Made by a program: the position numbers and the translations under genes | Source: Geodermatophilus poikilotrophus | Lineage (GTDB): Bacteria > Actinomycetota > Actinomycetes > Mycobacteriales > Geodermatophilaceae | NCBI RefSeq assembly: GCF_900111455.1 | Contig: NZ_FOIE01000011.1 | Coordinates: 62,001 to 126,000 of the forward strand | Direction of reading: 5' to 3' | DNA: 64,000 bases | Shown here: positions 1-8,520 of the stretch, piece by piece | Numbering within the stretch: position 1 is the stretch's first letter | Layout of the letters: every line of letters begins with the position of its first letter | The notes under the pieces: generated by a model | Seen by the model: only the letters and a program-made list of their open reading frames with translations | Told to the model about the DNA's origin: nothing | Databases searched by the model: none

Positions 1-698
1 GGGGCTGGCGCGGCACGGAGCAGGACTCCCTCGGCGACTGGCTGCTGCGGGCCGGCGGCGGCTTCACCGGCCGCGCCAACTCCGCCCTCGTCGTCGGCGA
101 CCCCGGCCTGCCGGTGCCGGAGGCGGTGGACACCGTGGCCCGCTGGTACGCCGACCGCGGGCTGCGGCCGTGCGCCCAGCTGCCCGGCCGGCAGTCCCGT
201 GCCGCCGACACGGCCTTCGCCGCGGCCGGCTGGGAGCGCGACGAGGACGTGCTGGTGCTGACCGGGCCGCTGTCGCCCACCGCCGCCGACGGCGTCCCGG
301 TCGGCCTGTCCCCCGAGCCGGACGACGCGTGGCTGGCCGGCTACCGGCACCGCGGCTGTCCGCTGCCGCCGGCCGCCCGCGCGGTGCTCACCAACGCCGA
401 GGACGTCGTCTTCGCCTCCGTGCGCCTCGACCCGCCACCGGCCCCGCTGGCCGCCGTCGCCCGCGGAGTGGTCACCGACGACTGGCTCGGGGTCGCCGCG
501 GTCACCGTGGAGGAGCGCTACCGCCGGCAGGGGCTGGCCACCGCGGTGGTGGCCGGGCTGCAGCGCTGGGCCGCCCGGCGCGGTGCGCGCTGGGTCTACC
601 TGCAGGTGGCGGCGTCCAACGCCCCGGCCCGCGCGCTCTACCGGCGGGCGGGCCTCATCGAGCACCACCGCTACCACTACCGGTACGCGCCGGCCTGA
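1..698 (+). CDS. GNAT N-acetyltransferase, 5' end outside window
   Basis: The open frame is already running at base 3, so the start codon lies upstream of the window. About 231 residues are visible. They begin near a WLLRAGGGFTGRANSAL stretch that is typical of the actinobacterial Rv0428c-type GNAT proteins. The C-terminal part carries the acetyl-CoA fold: VEERYRRQGLATAVVAGLQ is the RxxGxA-type pyrophosphate-binding loop, and [15 protein letters not shown] is the usual final motif. The acceptor substrate cannot be told from sequence. The 3' end overlaps the convergent gene 655-1068 by 44 bp. Confidence 0.85.
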   Translation, partial: GWRGTEQDSLGDWLLRAGGGFTGRANSALVVGDPGLPVPEAVDTVARWYADRGLRPCAQLPGRQSRAADTAFAAAGWERDEDVLVLTGPLSPTAADGVPVGLSPEPDDAWLAGYRHRGCPLPPAARAVLTNAEDVVFASVRLDPPPAPLAAVARGVVTDDWLGVAAVTVEERYRRQGLATAVVAGLQRWAARRGARWVYLQVAASNAPARALYRRAGLIEHHRYHYRYAPA

Positions 699-1068
699 CG
701 CCGTCCCGGGGCGCGGCGAGCACCTTGCCGACGGCGAAGGCGGCGGCCACGACCCCGGCCAGCAGGAAGGCCAGGGACAGGAACCCGAGGACGCCGCCGC
801 CGGTCAGCAGCAGGTCACCCTCGGGCCGGCGCAGGCTCGCGCCCACAGCGACGACCAGCCACACGACGGCGGGCAGCGCCGCGGCGAGCCGCGAGCCGGT
901 CAACCGCGCCGCCAGGGCGACCAGCAGCAGGTTGCCGACGACCGCGGCCACCACCGACACCGGGACGGGGACGCCGGCCACCCGCAGCGGCAACCAGAAG
1001 ACCTCCACCAGCGCGAGCCAGACGGCGAGGACGACGACGAGCAGGCCGCCCGCCAGCCGCCGGATCAC
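655..1068 (-). CDS. small four-helix membrane protein downstream of mshB
   Basis: 137 residues starting at a GTG that overlaps the mshB stop (GTGA, 1065-1068), so it is translationally coupled to mshB. It has four hydrophobic segments, roughly residues 5-25, 30-50, 58-73 and 85-110, joined by short Arg-rich loops, and a Gly/Ser-rich tail. It resembles the DUF6113-type membrane proteins found beside mshB in actinobacteria; that family assignment comes from context and is moderate. No catalytic motif is visible. A much longer open frame upstream in this phase is only the antisense-like shadow of mshB, so I chose the coupled GTG. Confidence 0.65.
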   Translation of the reverse strand: MIRRLAGGLLVVVLAVWLALVEVFWLPLRVAGVPVPVSVVAAVVGNLLLVALAARLTGSRLAAALPAVVWLVVAVGASLRRPEGDLLLTGGGVLGFLSLAFLLAGVVAAAFAVGKVLAAPRDGVRPARTGSGSGGAR

Positions 1069-1958
1069 GGGTCCAGGCCGGCGAACAGGTCGTCCTCCCA
1101 GCCGTCGGCCGTACCGCGCTCCCCTCGCACCAGCCGGTAGTACTCGGTGCCGAGGACCTCCTGGCCCAGGTTGTTCGACAGCGCGAAGAAGGGGCCGTCG
1201 ACGGTGATCTGGGTGGCGTGCGCGCGCATCGCGGCGTCCTTGCGGCCGGCGTGGGCCCGCCCGTCGACCGCCGCGGCGACCAGCTCGTCGGGGACGGCGA
1301 AGGACAGGTCGTCGACGTCGTCCAGCGACGCGAAGGGCGACTCCTCCCCCAGCGCCGTCATCGCCTCGATGCCCTGCCGCAGGACCGAGCGCGGCACGCA
1401 GCACCAGTACACCTTGGCGACCTCCCAGGCCCCGCCGAGGTCCGGGCGGTAGGCGGGGTCGGCGGCGGCGTCCACGGCGCGCATGGCGACCCGGTGGGCC
1501 TGGATGTGGTCGGGGTGGCCGTAACCGCCGTTCTCGTCGTAGGTGACCACCACCTGCGGCCGGACCTCCCGGACGACGGCGACGGCGTGCGCCACCGCCT
1601 CGTCGAGGTCGGCGTTCCAGAACGCGCGGGGCTCGTCGTTGGCCGGCGTCCCCATCATCCCGGAGTCTCTGTAGCGGCCCGGGCCGCCGAGGAAGCGCCA
1701 GTCGGCGACGCCCAGGGCCTCCATCGCCGCCCGCAGCTCGCCGATCCGGTAGCCGCCCAGCTGGTCGGCGTGCTCGGCGGCCAGCAGCTCCAGCTCGGGG
1801 ACGAGGACCTCCCCCTCCTCACCCAGGGTGCAGGTGAGCAGGGTGACCCGGGCCCCCTCGGCGACGTAGCGGGCCATGGTGGCGCCGTTGTTGATCGTCT
1901 CGTCGTCGGGGTGGGCGTGCACCAGGAGCAGGCGGCGGGAAGGGGTCACGCGCTCCAT
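1065..1958 (-). CDS. mshB: MshB, GlcNAc-Ins deacetylase of mycothiol synthesis
   Basis: Zn-dependent LmbE/PIG-L family deacetylase, 297 residues. It removes the acetyl group from GlcNAc-inositol to give GlcN-inositol, the substrate of the MshC cysteine ligase, in the cytosol. The metal-binding AHPDDE motif is at residues 15-20 (H16, D19) and the GHPDH motif near 147-151 supplies the third ligand (H151, matching H147 of the M. tuberculosis enzyme). The long [19 protein letters not shown] region and full length match true MshB rather than a generic PIG-L protein. The stop codon overlaps the next gene's start. Mycothiol is an actinobacterial thiol, which supports the taxonomic reading. Compare the second, divergent PIG-L deacetylase at 60262-60984. 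Confidence 0.93.
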   Translation of the reverse strand: MERVTPSRRLLLVHAHPDDETINNGATMARYVAEGARVTLLTCTLGEEGEVLVPELELLAAEHADQLGGYRIGELRAAMEALGVADWRFLGGPGRYRDSGMMGTPANDEPRAFWNADLDEAVAHAVAVVREVRPQVVVTYDENGGYGHPDHIQAHRVAMRAVDAAADPAYRPDLGGAWEVAKVYWCCVPRSVLRQGIEAMTALGEESPFASLDDVDDLSFAVPDELVAAAVDGRAHAGRKDAAMRAHATQITVDGPFFALSNNLGQEVLGTEYYRLVRGERGTADGWEDDLFAGLDP

Positions 1959-2124
1959 CCTGCAACGCCCACGACGGAGGACGGCGAGGCCGTCACGCGC
2001 GCCCCCTGCGTGCGTCGATCATGGGCTCGTCGCAGGCGACACGGCGGGACACGCAGCGGTCACCGGCAACGACCCCGTGATCGACTGCGGCACGTCCGTC
2101 GTCCGGGAGGACCGCCGCGTCACC

Positions 2125-3189
2125 TCACTCCACGTCCACGGGGACGACCGTGCGGGCCTCGGCGAAGTGGCAGGCCGAGGGGTGGCCCTGACCGCGGTCG
2201 ACCAGCGCGGGCGCCTCCTGGGCGCAGATGTCCTGGGCCTTCCAGCAGCGGGTCCGGAACCGGCAGCCCGACGGCGGGTCGGCCGGGCTGGGGACGTCGC
2301 CCTGGAGCAGGATCCGGTCCTTCTGCCCGCGCAGGTGCGGCTCGTGCAGCGGGACCGACGACAGCAGCGCCTGCGTGTACGGGTGCGACGGCGAGCCGTA
2401 GACCTGCGCGTCGGTGCCCTCCTCCACGATGCTGCCGAGGTACATGACCGCGACCCGGTCGGAGATGTGCCGGACGACGGACAGGTCGTGCGCGATGAAC
2501 AGGTACGACAACCCGAACTCGTCCTGCACGTCCTCGAGCAGGTTCACCACCTGCGCCTGCACCGAGACGTCGAGGGCCGACACCGGCTCGTCGCAGACGA
2601 CGACCTCGGGCCGCAGCGCCAGGGCGCGGGCGATGCCGATGCGCTGCCGCTGACCGCCGGAGAACTGGTGCGGGTAGCGGTTGACGTAGTCGGGGTTGAG
2701 CCCGACCCGGTCGAGCAGCTCCTGGGTCCGCTGCAGCCGGCCCTTCTTCGGCGCGATGTCGGCGTGCACGGCCCAGCCCTCGGCGACGATGTCGCCGACG
2801 GTCATCCGCGGGTTCAGCGACGCGTACGGGTCCTGGAAGATGATCTGGACCTCGCGCCGGTAGGCCTTGAGGGCGCGGCCGCTCATCCGGGCGACGTCGC
2901 GGCCCTTGTAGAGGATCTGCCCGTCGGTGGGCCGCTCCAGCGCCACCAGCAGCTTCGACACCGTCGACTTGCCGCAGCCGGACTCGCCGACCAGGCCCAC
3001 CGTCTCGCCGCGGCGCATGGTCAGGTCGACGCCGTCCACGGCCCGGACGTGGCCGACGGTCCGCTTGAAGACGATCCCCTGGGTCAGCGGGAAGTGCTTC
3101 TTCAGGCCGCGGATCTCCAGCAGCGCCTCGCCGGGCGCGGCCGACGGGACCCGGGACGCGGCCGTCGCCCCGGTCGTGGGCTCAGACAC
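2125..3189 (-). CDS. peptide ABC transporter ATPase, OppF/DppF type
   Basis: 354 residues from a GTG start with a GGAGG Shine-Dalgarno. It overlaps the upstream ATPase gene by 8 bp. It hydrolyses ATP to power oligopeptide or dipeptide import at the inner face of the membrane. Walker A is GESGCGKST (about 68-76), the signature is SGGQRQR, and Walker B is [12 protein letters not shown]. The C-terminal oligopeptide extension has the Cys pattern [14 protein letters not shown], which is common in OppF/DppF. It is the last gene of the five-gene operon read leftward from 7890. A longer N-terminal extension is possible in frame but would run through the upstream gene, so the GTG is preferred. Confidence 0.92.
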   Translation of the reverse strand: MSEPTTGATAASRVPSAAPGEALLEIRGLKKHFPLTQGIVFKRTVGHVRAVDGVDLTMRRGETVGLVGESGCGKSTVSKLLVALERPTDGQILYKGRDVARMSGRALKAYRREVQIIFQDPYASLNPRMTVGDIVAEGWAVHADIAPKKGRLQRTQELLDRVGLNPDYVNRYPHQFSGGQRQRIGIARALALRPEVVVCDEPVSALDVSVQAQVVNLLEDVQDEFGLSYLFIAHDLSVVRHISDRVAVMYLGSIVEEGTDAQVYGSPSHPYTQALLSSVPLHEPHLRGQKDRILLQGDVPSPADPPSGCRFRTRCWKAQDICAQEAPALVDRGQGHPSACHFAEARTVVPVDVE

Positions 3190-4228
3190 CGAGGACCTCC
3201 TCGCTGTAGTGGCAGGCCGCCTCGCGGGCCGGGGCGACCAGGCGCAGTGGCGGCACGTCGGTGGCGCACTCCCGGCCGGGCGCCGCGGCGTCCCCGAGCC
3301 GGCGGCGCGAGCACCGAGGGTGGAACGGGCAGCCGCTGGGGATGGCCGCCAGGTTCGGTGGCTGGCCGACGATCGGGAGCAGCCGGCCACCCTTGGCCTC
3401 GACCTGCGGCACCGAGCTCATCAGGCCGTCGGTGTACGGGTGCGCCGGGTTGCCGAAGACGTCGTCCACGGTGCCGCGCTCGACGATCCGCCCGGCGTAC
3501 ATGACCGCCACGTCGTCGGCGACCTCGTTCACCACCCCCAGGTCGTGGGTGATCAGGATCAGGCCCATCCCGGTGTCGCGCTGCAGGTCCTTGAGCAGGT
3601 CCATGACCTGGGCCTGCACCGTGACGTCGAGGGCGGTGGTCGGCTCGTCGGCGATGAGGACCCGCGGGTCGAGCGCGATCGCCATCGCGATCATCACCCG
3701 CTGGCGCATGCCACCGGAGAACTGGTGCGGGTAGTCGTCCACGCGGGACGCGGCCGCGGGGATGCGCACCCGGTCCATCAGCTCGATGGCCTGCTTCTTG
3801 GCGTCCCGCTTCGACATCCCGCGGTGCGCGCGGAACATCTCACCGATCTGGAAGCCGACGCTGTAGACCGGGTTCAGCGAGGACAGCGCGTCCTGGAAGA
3901 TCATCGAGATCCCCGGCCCGCGGACCCTGCGCTGCTCCTCCGGCGACATGGTGAGCAGGTCGCGGCCCTCGAAGTGGATCCCACCGCCGGTGATGACCGC
4001 GGGCGGGCTGTCGAGGATGCCCATGATGGCCTGCGCCGAGACCGACTTGCCGGAGCCGGACTCGCCGAGGATGGCGAGCGTCTGCCCCTCGCTCAGGCTG
4101 TAGCTGACGCCGTTGACGGCGCTCACCACGCCGGAGCGGGTGCGGAACTCCACGTGCAGGTCGTCGACCTCGAGCACCGGCGTAGCGGTGCCGGGCAGGA
4201 CGGAGGTGGACCGTTCGGGTCGGGTCAT
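3182..4228 (-). CDS. peptide ABC transporter ATPase, OppD/DppD type
   Basis: 348 residues. The ATG overlaps the stop of the preceding permease gene (ATGA, 4225-4228), so translation is coupled. It contains Walker A GESGSGKS, signature SGGMRQR and Walker B VLIADEPTTALD, plus the C-terminal oligopeptide domain (HPYTDGLMSSVPQ, then a Cys pair in CPFHPRCS). It pairs with the 2125-3189 ATPase as a heterodimer. An open frame continues far upstream of this ATG inside the permease gene, but that stretch is Arg/Gly/Ala-rich shadow sequence and not a real extension. Confidence 0.92.
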   Translation of the reverse strand: MTRPERSTSVLPGTATPVLEVDDLHVEFRTRSGVVSAVNGVSYSLSEGQTLAILGESGSGKSVSAQAIMGILDSPPAVITGGGIHFEGRDLLTMSPEEQRRVRGPGISMIFQDALSSLNPVYSVGFQIGEMFRAHRGMSKRDAKKQAIELMDRVRIPAAASRVDDYPHQFSGGMRQRVMIAMAIALDPRVLIADEPTTALDVTVQAQVMDLLKDLQRDTGMGLILITHDLGVVNEVADDVAVMYAGRIVERGTVDDVFGNPAHPYTDGLMSSVPQVEAKGGRLLPIVGQPPNLAAIPSGCPFHPRCSRRRLGDAAAPGRECATDVPPLRLVAPAREAACHYSEEVLGV

Positions 4229-5175
4229 GCGCGCTGCCTCGGGTCGAGGGCGTCGCGCAGGGCGTCGCCCATCATGATGAAGGCCATCACGGTCAGGGTC
4301 AGGACGAGGCTCGGGAAGAGCACCAGGTGGGGCGCGGAGCGCAGCAGGTCCTGGCCGGCGTCGATCTGCAGCCCCCAGGAGATGGCCGGGCGCTGCAGCC
4401 CCACGCCGAGGTAGGTCAGCGTCGCCTCGGCGGCGATCAGGACGCCGATGGTGATCGTGGCGTAGACCAGCACCGGGGCGACCGCGTTCGGCAGGATGTG
4501 CCGCACCAGGATGCGCGGGCTCGAGGCCCCCATCGCGCGCGCCGCCGCGACGTAGTCCGAGCTCTTCACCGCGATCACCTGCGAGCGGACCAGCCGCATC
4601 GCCGTCATCCAGCCGAACACGGCCAGCGCGATGGCCACGGCGAAGGTGCCCCGGCCGAGGACCCCGCTGCGCAGGACCACCAGCGCCCCGAGGATCAGCG
4701 GCAAGCCGTAGAAGATGTCGGCCAACCGGGAGAGCAGCCCGTCGGTGAAGCCGCCGAAGTACCCGGCGACGGCGCCCACCACCACTCCCAGCACCAGCAC
4801 CACCAGCACCGCGGTGACGCCGATGATCAGCGAGCTGCGTGCGCCGTAGACGACGTTGGCCAGGTAGTCGCAGCCCTGCTGGTCGAAGCCGAACCAGTGC
4901 TCGGCCGACGGCGTGGCGCGGGAGTTGGCCAGGTCGCAGCTCCGCGGATGGGCCCCGCGGGCGAACAGCTGCGGGAAGACCGCCATGAGGGTGAAGACCA
5001 GGCCGAGCACCGCACCGATCCAGAAGAGCGGGTTGCGCCGGAGCTCGCCCCACGCGTCGCTCCACAGGCTGTTCTGCCGGCCGCTGGTGACGTCGACGGA
5101 GGGGCTGGCCAGGCCGGTCTGGGTGCCGGCCTCGACCTCGTCCTTCCGCAGGTCCATCTGCTGCTGATCAGTCAT
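4225..5175 (-). CDS. peptide ABC transporter permease, OppC/DppC type
   Basis: 316 residues. A cytosolic N-terminal stretch of about 50 residues leads to a first membrane helix (about 51-70), a short periplasmic part, then five helices. The EAA loop in the fifth-helix region (AARAMGASSPRILVRHILPN) docks the ATPases and is well conserved. It overlaps the OppB-like gene by 8 bp and the ATPase gene by 4 bp. The AEHWFGFDQQGCDYLANVVYGAR segment is the typical OppC sequence before the transmembrane domain. It forms the translocation pore with the 5168-6091 permease. Confidence 0.92.
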   Translation of the reverse strand: MTDQQQMDLRKDEVEAGTQTGLASPSVDVTSGRQNSLWSDAWGELRRNPLFWIGAVLGLVFTLMAVFPQLFARGAHPRSCDLANSRATPSAEHWFGFDQQGCDYLANVVYGARSSLIIGVTAVLVVLVLGVVVGAVAGYFGGFTDGLLSRLADIFYGLPLILGALVVLRSGVLGRGTFAVAIALAVFGWMTAMRLVRSQVIAVKSSDYVAAARAMGASSPRILVRHILPNAVAPVLVYATITIGVLIAAEATLTYLGVGLQRPAISWGLQIDAGQDLLRSAPHLVLFPSLVLTLTVMAFIMMGDALRDALDPRQRA

Positions 5176-6091
5176 AGCGGATCCTCGGGTCGAGGACGGC
5201 GTACAGCACGTCCACCACCAGGTTGAAGAAGATGTAGAAGAACACCAGCAGCGTCACGATGCCGACGACGACAGCGCCCTCCTGGGCCCGGACGGCGTTG
5301 TAGACCTCCCGGCCGATGCCCGGCAGGTTGAAGACCGACTCGGTGACGATGGCGCCGCCCATCAGCGTGCCGATGTCGGCCCCGATGAAGGTGATGACCG
5401 GGATCAGGCTGTTGCGCAGCGTGTGCCGGATGACGACCGTGTGACCGGGCAGGCCCTTGGCGCGCGCCGTCCGGACGTAGTCGGCCCGCAGGTTCTCCGC
5501 GAGGCTCGTCCGGGTCAGGCGCGCGACGTAGGCCAGCGAGCCGGAGGCGAGCACCAGGCCGGGCAGCAGGTAGCTGTAGAGCCCCTCCTGGGTGCCGGCG
5601 ATGGGGAACCAGCCGAGCTTGAGCCCGAACAGGAACTGCGAGACGAACGCCAGGACCAGGATCGGGATGGAGACGACCAGGGTCGAGGAGACCAGGACCA
5701 GGTTGTCGAAGAAGCTGTTGCGCCGGATCCCGGCCAGGACACCGGCGACCAGGCCGATGAGGACCTCGAACGCGATCGCGACGAGGGCCAGCCTGATCGT
5801 GACGGGCAGGACGCGGGCGATGGTCTCGCTCACCGGTCGGCCGCGGAAGTCGGTGCCGAGGTCACCCTGCAGCAGGTCCCCGACGTACTTGACGTACTGG
5901 ATGACCAGCGGGTCGTTGAGGTTGAACTCGTCCCGCAGCTGCGCGACCACCGCGGGAGACAGCGGGCGGTCCCCACCGAGCGCCCGGATCGGGTCGCCGG
6001 GGAGGGCGTAGACCAAGGCGAAGATCAGGAACGAGGCGCCGATCAGCACCGGGATGGTGAGCAACAGTCGGCGCGCCACGTAGCGGCCCAT
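5168..6091 (-). CDS. peptide ABC transporter permease, OppB/DppB type
   Basis: 307 residues. I chose the ATG at 6091 (MGRYVARRLLL), preceded by AGGGGGAAC, over an in-frame start 39 bases upstream, because OppB/DppB proteins normally begin M-x-R-Y-x-x-R-R-L. It has six membrane helices and the EAA motif YVRTARAKGLPGHTVVIRHTLRNS. It shares 8 bp with the OppC-like gene. It is second in the operon, after the binding-protein gene and an intercistronic hairpin pair. Confidence 0.93.
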   Translation of the reverse strand: MGRYVARRLLLTIPVLIGASFLIFALVYALPGDPIRALGGDRPLSPAVVAQLRDEFNLNDPLVIQYVKYVGDLLQGDLGTDFRGRPVSETIARVLPVTIRLALVAIAFEVLIGLVAGVLAGIRRNSFFDNLVLVSSTLVVSIPILVLAFVSQFLFGLKLGWFPIAGTQEGLYSYLLPGLVLASGSLAYVARLTRTSLAENLRADYVRTARAKGLPGHTVVIRHTLRNSLIPVITFIGADIGTLMGGAIVTESVFNLPGIGREVYNAVRAQEGAVVVGIVTLLVFFYIFFNLVVDVLYAVLDPRIRYD

Positions 6092-6144
6092 GTTCCCCCT
6101 CGGGTCGACGTGCCGGCGCACGAGGCGCACGGCACCGGGTTCAT

Positions 6145-6210
6145 CGTGCCCCCGTACGGGGCACGCGCGCCGCCGGGGGCGACCGTCCTGGTCGGACAGC
6201 GCCCCCGGCG
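6145..6210 (-). terminator. paired hairpins between binding-protein and permease genes
   Basis: Two inverted repeats lie between the solute-binding gene and the permease. One is CGTGCCCC...GGGGCACG (6145-6165, one bulged C). The other is a perfect 11-bp stem, CGCCGGGGGCG / CGCCCCCGGCG (6171-6181 and 6200-6210). There is no U-tract. In opp operons such structures commonly reduce read-through or protect the 3' end of the upstream message, so the binding protein is made in excess over the membrane parts. That role is inferred here. Confidence 0.5.
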
Positions 6211-6234
6211 GGTGGTGCGGGTCCTGCTATCGGG

Positions 6235-7890
6235 TCAGCCGACGACCTCGACGGCGGCGGCGTCGATGCGGCCGAAAGCGTTGATGACCACGTTGTCGAC
6301 GTTCTCCGAGTGCGCACCCTGGTTGAGCCGGTTGAACAGCGGGGCCGCCGGCATGTCGCGGATGAGGATGTCCTCCGCGGCGTTGTAGGCGGCGATGGCC
6401 TCCTCGTCCGAGGCCGCCGAGTTGCCCTGCGCCAGCAGCGCGTCGAACTCGGGGTTGCTGTAGAAGGTCACGTTCGACCCGCCGGGCGGGAGCGCGGTGG
6501 TGGAGTACAGCGGGCCGAGGAAGTTCTCGGCGACCGGGTAGTCCATGATCCAGCCCGAGCGGAACGGGCCGGTCATGCCCTTGGCGTCCTGCTTGGGCAG
6601 GTACTCGGAGAAGTCGAGGTTGCCCTGGAGGCTGTACTCGACGCCGAGGTTCTCCCGCAGCTGGTTGCCGACGGCCTCCATCCAGGCCTCGTGCCCGCCA
6701 CCGGCGTTGAACCAGAGGTCGACCGGCTGGCTGCGGTCGAAGCCGGCCGCGTCCAGGAGCCGGTTGGCCTCCTCGACGTTCAGCTCGCAGACGTCGCAGG
6801 CGTCGTCGCGGTGGCCGTTGACGACCGGGCTGAGGAAGGACGTGGCCGGCCGGCGGGTGCCGTTGAAGATGGCGTCCGAGATGGCCTGGCGGTCGATGGC
6901 CATGGAGAACGCGCGGCGCACGTTCGGGTCGGCGAACCGCTGGTCGTAGGTCGGGAAGCCGAGCGAGGTGATGTCACCCTGCTCGGTCTCGATGTAGCGG
7001 TCCCCGAACTCGGCCTCGGCCGAGGCGATGGCGTCCGGCGGGAGGGTGTCGATGATGTCGACGTTGCCGCCCTGCAGATCGGTGTAGGCGGTCTCGAGCT
7101 CGGCGTAGACGACGTACTCGACCGACCCGGCGTTCGCCGGCTGCTCGCCGCCGTACTGGTCGTAGCGGGTCAGCGTGATGCCCTGACCCGGGACGAAGGC
7201 CTCCTCGGCCTGGAACGGACCGTTGCCGACCGGCTGCTCACCGAAGCCCTCGGGGTCCTCGAAGAAGGACGGCGGCAGCGGGTAGAAGGCCGTGTAGCCG
7301 GTGGTGGTCGGCCACTGGGCGTACGGGGACGACAGCTGGACGGTGAAGGTGAGGTCGTCGACGACCTGCAGACCGCTCATCTGGGTCGCGGCCGGCTCAC
7401 CGGTCACGTTGCCCGCGTCGTCGGTCGGGGCCTGGAGGTCGTCGTAGCCGGCGATGGTCGAGAAGAAGTACGAGTTGTCAGCGGCGTTCGGGCTGTAGGC
7501 GACCCAGTTCCAGGCGTCGACGAAGGACTGCGCGTTGACCGGGCTGCCGTCGTGGAAGGTCCAGCCGTCCTTGAGCTTGACGGTCCAGGTGGTGGCGTCG
7601 TCGCTCTCGATCGACTCCGCGACGCCGGTGAAGGCCGCCTCGTTGGTCTGGTTGTCGTACTCGACCAGGCCGGTCCACAGGGAGTCGACGACCTGGCCGC
7701 CCTCGGTCTCGCTGGTCCTGCCGGGGATCAGCGGGTTCTCGGGCTCGCCGATGTAGATGCTGAAGGTGTCGCTGCCGGCGCTGCTCCCCCCGGTGCCACC
7801 CTCGTCGTCACCGCCGCCACAGGCGGACAGCAGCATCGCGCCGGTCAGACCGGTCGCGATGAGCGCAGCAGAGCGCTTGCTCAACCTCAC
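6235..7890 (-). CDS. peptide/solute-binding lipoprotein, SBP family 5
   Basis: 551 residues from a GTG start preceded by GAGGGAGG. The N-terminus is a lipoprotein signal: basic residues, a hydrophobic stretch, and lipobox LSAC with the lipidated Cys at 24, followed by a Gly/Asp/Ser linker. The body is an SBP_bac_5 (OppA/DppA) fold with the usual landmarks: GLVEYDNQTNEAAFTGVAESIESD, LKDGWTFHDGSPVNAQSFVDAW, and FADPNVRRAFSMAIDRQAI. It captures oligopeptides outside the membrane for the downstream permease and ATPase genes. The exact ligand is unknown. It is the first gene of the operon. Confidence 0.93.
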   Translation of the reverse strand: MRLSKRSAALIATGLTGAMLLSACGGGDDEGGTGGSSAGSDTFSIYIGEPENPLIPGRTSETEGGQVVDSLWTGLVEYDNQTNEAAFTGVAESIESDDATTWTVKLKDGWTFHDGSPVNAQSFVDAWNWVAYSPNAADNSYFFSTIAGYDDLQAPTDDAGNVTGEPAATQMSGLQVVDDLTFTVQLSSPYAQWPTTTGYTAFYPLPPSFFEDPEGFGEQPVGNGPFQAEEAFVPGQGITLTRYDQYGGEQPANAGSVEYVVYAELETAYTDLQGGNVDIIDTLPPDAIASAEAEFGDRYIETEQGDITSLGFPTYDQRFADPNVRRAFSMAIDRQAISDAIFNGTRRPATSFLSPVVNGHRDDACDVCELNVEEANRLLDAAGFDRSQPVDLWFNAGGGHEAWMEAVGNQLRENLGVEYSLQGNLDFSEYLPKQDAKGMTGPFRSGWIMDYPVAENFLGPLYSTTALPPGGSNVTFYSNPEFDALLAQGNSAASDEEAIAAYNAAEDILIRDMPAAPLFNRLNQGAHSENVDNVVINAFGRIDAAAVEVVG

Positions 7891-8240
7891 GTGCAATGCC
7901 TCCCTCGTCCCGCTCTGCGGGGGGAACGGACTGGTTCGCCGGCAGCCAGCATCCACGGACGGACGGCCGGGGTCGTGCGGACAGGTAGCGGGAGTCAACC
8001 CGGTACGAGCGGCGACCCTAGGCGCGCTCCGCGGAGGCAGTCCACGACCGTCACCGACTTGTGACCTCGGCTCAGGATCTCACAGGGTGGAATCACGGTT
8101 GCACGCGCCGGGCGTTGCGCCGCCGTCCAGGATCTACGGCCGCAGCCGCTCTCCACCGGACTTCTTCCACCGACGACCCCACCTGCGTGTCAGGTGCGTC
8201 GATCCCGGGTACCCACCTCGGACCGACGATAGGAGTCGAC
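7891..8240. other. divergent intergenic region, opp operon / csbD
   Basis: 350 bp without a convincing gene. It must hold the promoters of the leftward peptide transporter operon and the rightward csbD gene. A candidate stress-sigma promoter for csbD is listed separately (8187-8212). No clear operator repeat was found for the transporter side. Confidence 0.6.
8187..8212 (+). promoter_or_regulatory. possible SigB/SigF-type promoter of csbD
   Basis: GTGT at 8187-8190, a 16-base spacer, then GGGTAC at 8207-8212. This resembles the GTTT-N14-16-GGGTAY pattern recognised by the SigB/SigF group in actinobacteria. It lies 28 bases before the csbD ATG, which is itself preceded by AGGAG. CsbD genes are general-stress regulated in other bacteria, which is why I looked for this motif. 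The match is suggestive only. Confidence 0.4.
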
Positions 8241-8411
8241 ATGAGTGGCATCGACAAGATGAAGAACAAGGTCGAGGAGCTCTCGGGCAAGGGCAAGGAG
8301 TCCGTCGGCGAGGCGACCGGCGACCGCGACCTGCAGGCCGAGGGCAAGGCCGACCAGGCCTCGGGCAACCTCAAGCAGGCCGGCGAGAAGGTCAAGGACG
8401 TCTTCAAGTGA
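8241..8411 (+). CDS. CsbD family stress-response protein
   Basis: 56 residues, starting at an ATG preceded by AGGAGTCGAC. It is a small, highly charged, Lys/Glu/Gly-rich protein of the CsbD family with the characteristic repeats KVEELSGKGKESVGEATGD and KADQASGNLKQAGEKVKD. CsbD proteins are abundant in the general stress response; their biochemical role is not settled. The gene stands alone and is followed by long hairpins. It is much shorter than most neighbours but strongly supported by family similarity and its ribosome binding site. Confidence 0.92.
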   Translation: MSGIDKMKNKVEELSGKGKESVGEATGDRDLQAEGKADQASGNLKQAGEKVKDVFK

Positions 8412-8415
8412 AGGA

Positions 8416-8464
8416 CCCCGTCCTGCTCACCCCTCACTAGCTCGGGGCGAGCCTCTGGACGGGG
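8416..8464 (+). terminator. extended hairpin after csbD
   Basis: CCCCGTCC (8416-8423) pairs with GGACGGGG (8457-8464). Inside it, GCTCACCCC pairs with GGGGCGAGC apart from one mismatch. Together they make a long interrupted stem directly after the csbD stop. There is no U-tract, as is usual in high-GC actinobacteria. Confidence 0.55.
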
Positions 8465-8473
8465 CCGTTCCGG

Positions 8474-8520
8474 CACGTCACCAGGGCGCCGTCCCTCTCC
8501 GGGACGGCGCCCGTGACGTG
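8474..8520. terminator. 20-bp bidirectional terminator-like stem
   Basis: CACGTCAC (8474-8481) plus GGGCGCCGTCCC (8484-8495) pair with GGGACGGCGCCC (8501-8512) plus GTGACGTG (8513-8520). Only a two-base CA bulge interrupts the stem, and the loop is five bases. It sits exactly between the csbD region and the end of the convergent NUDIX gene (8521), so it probably terminates both. Confidence 0.65.
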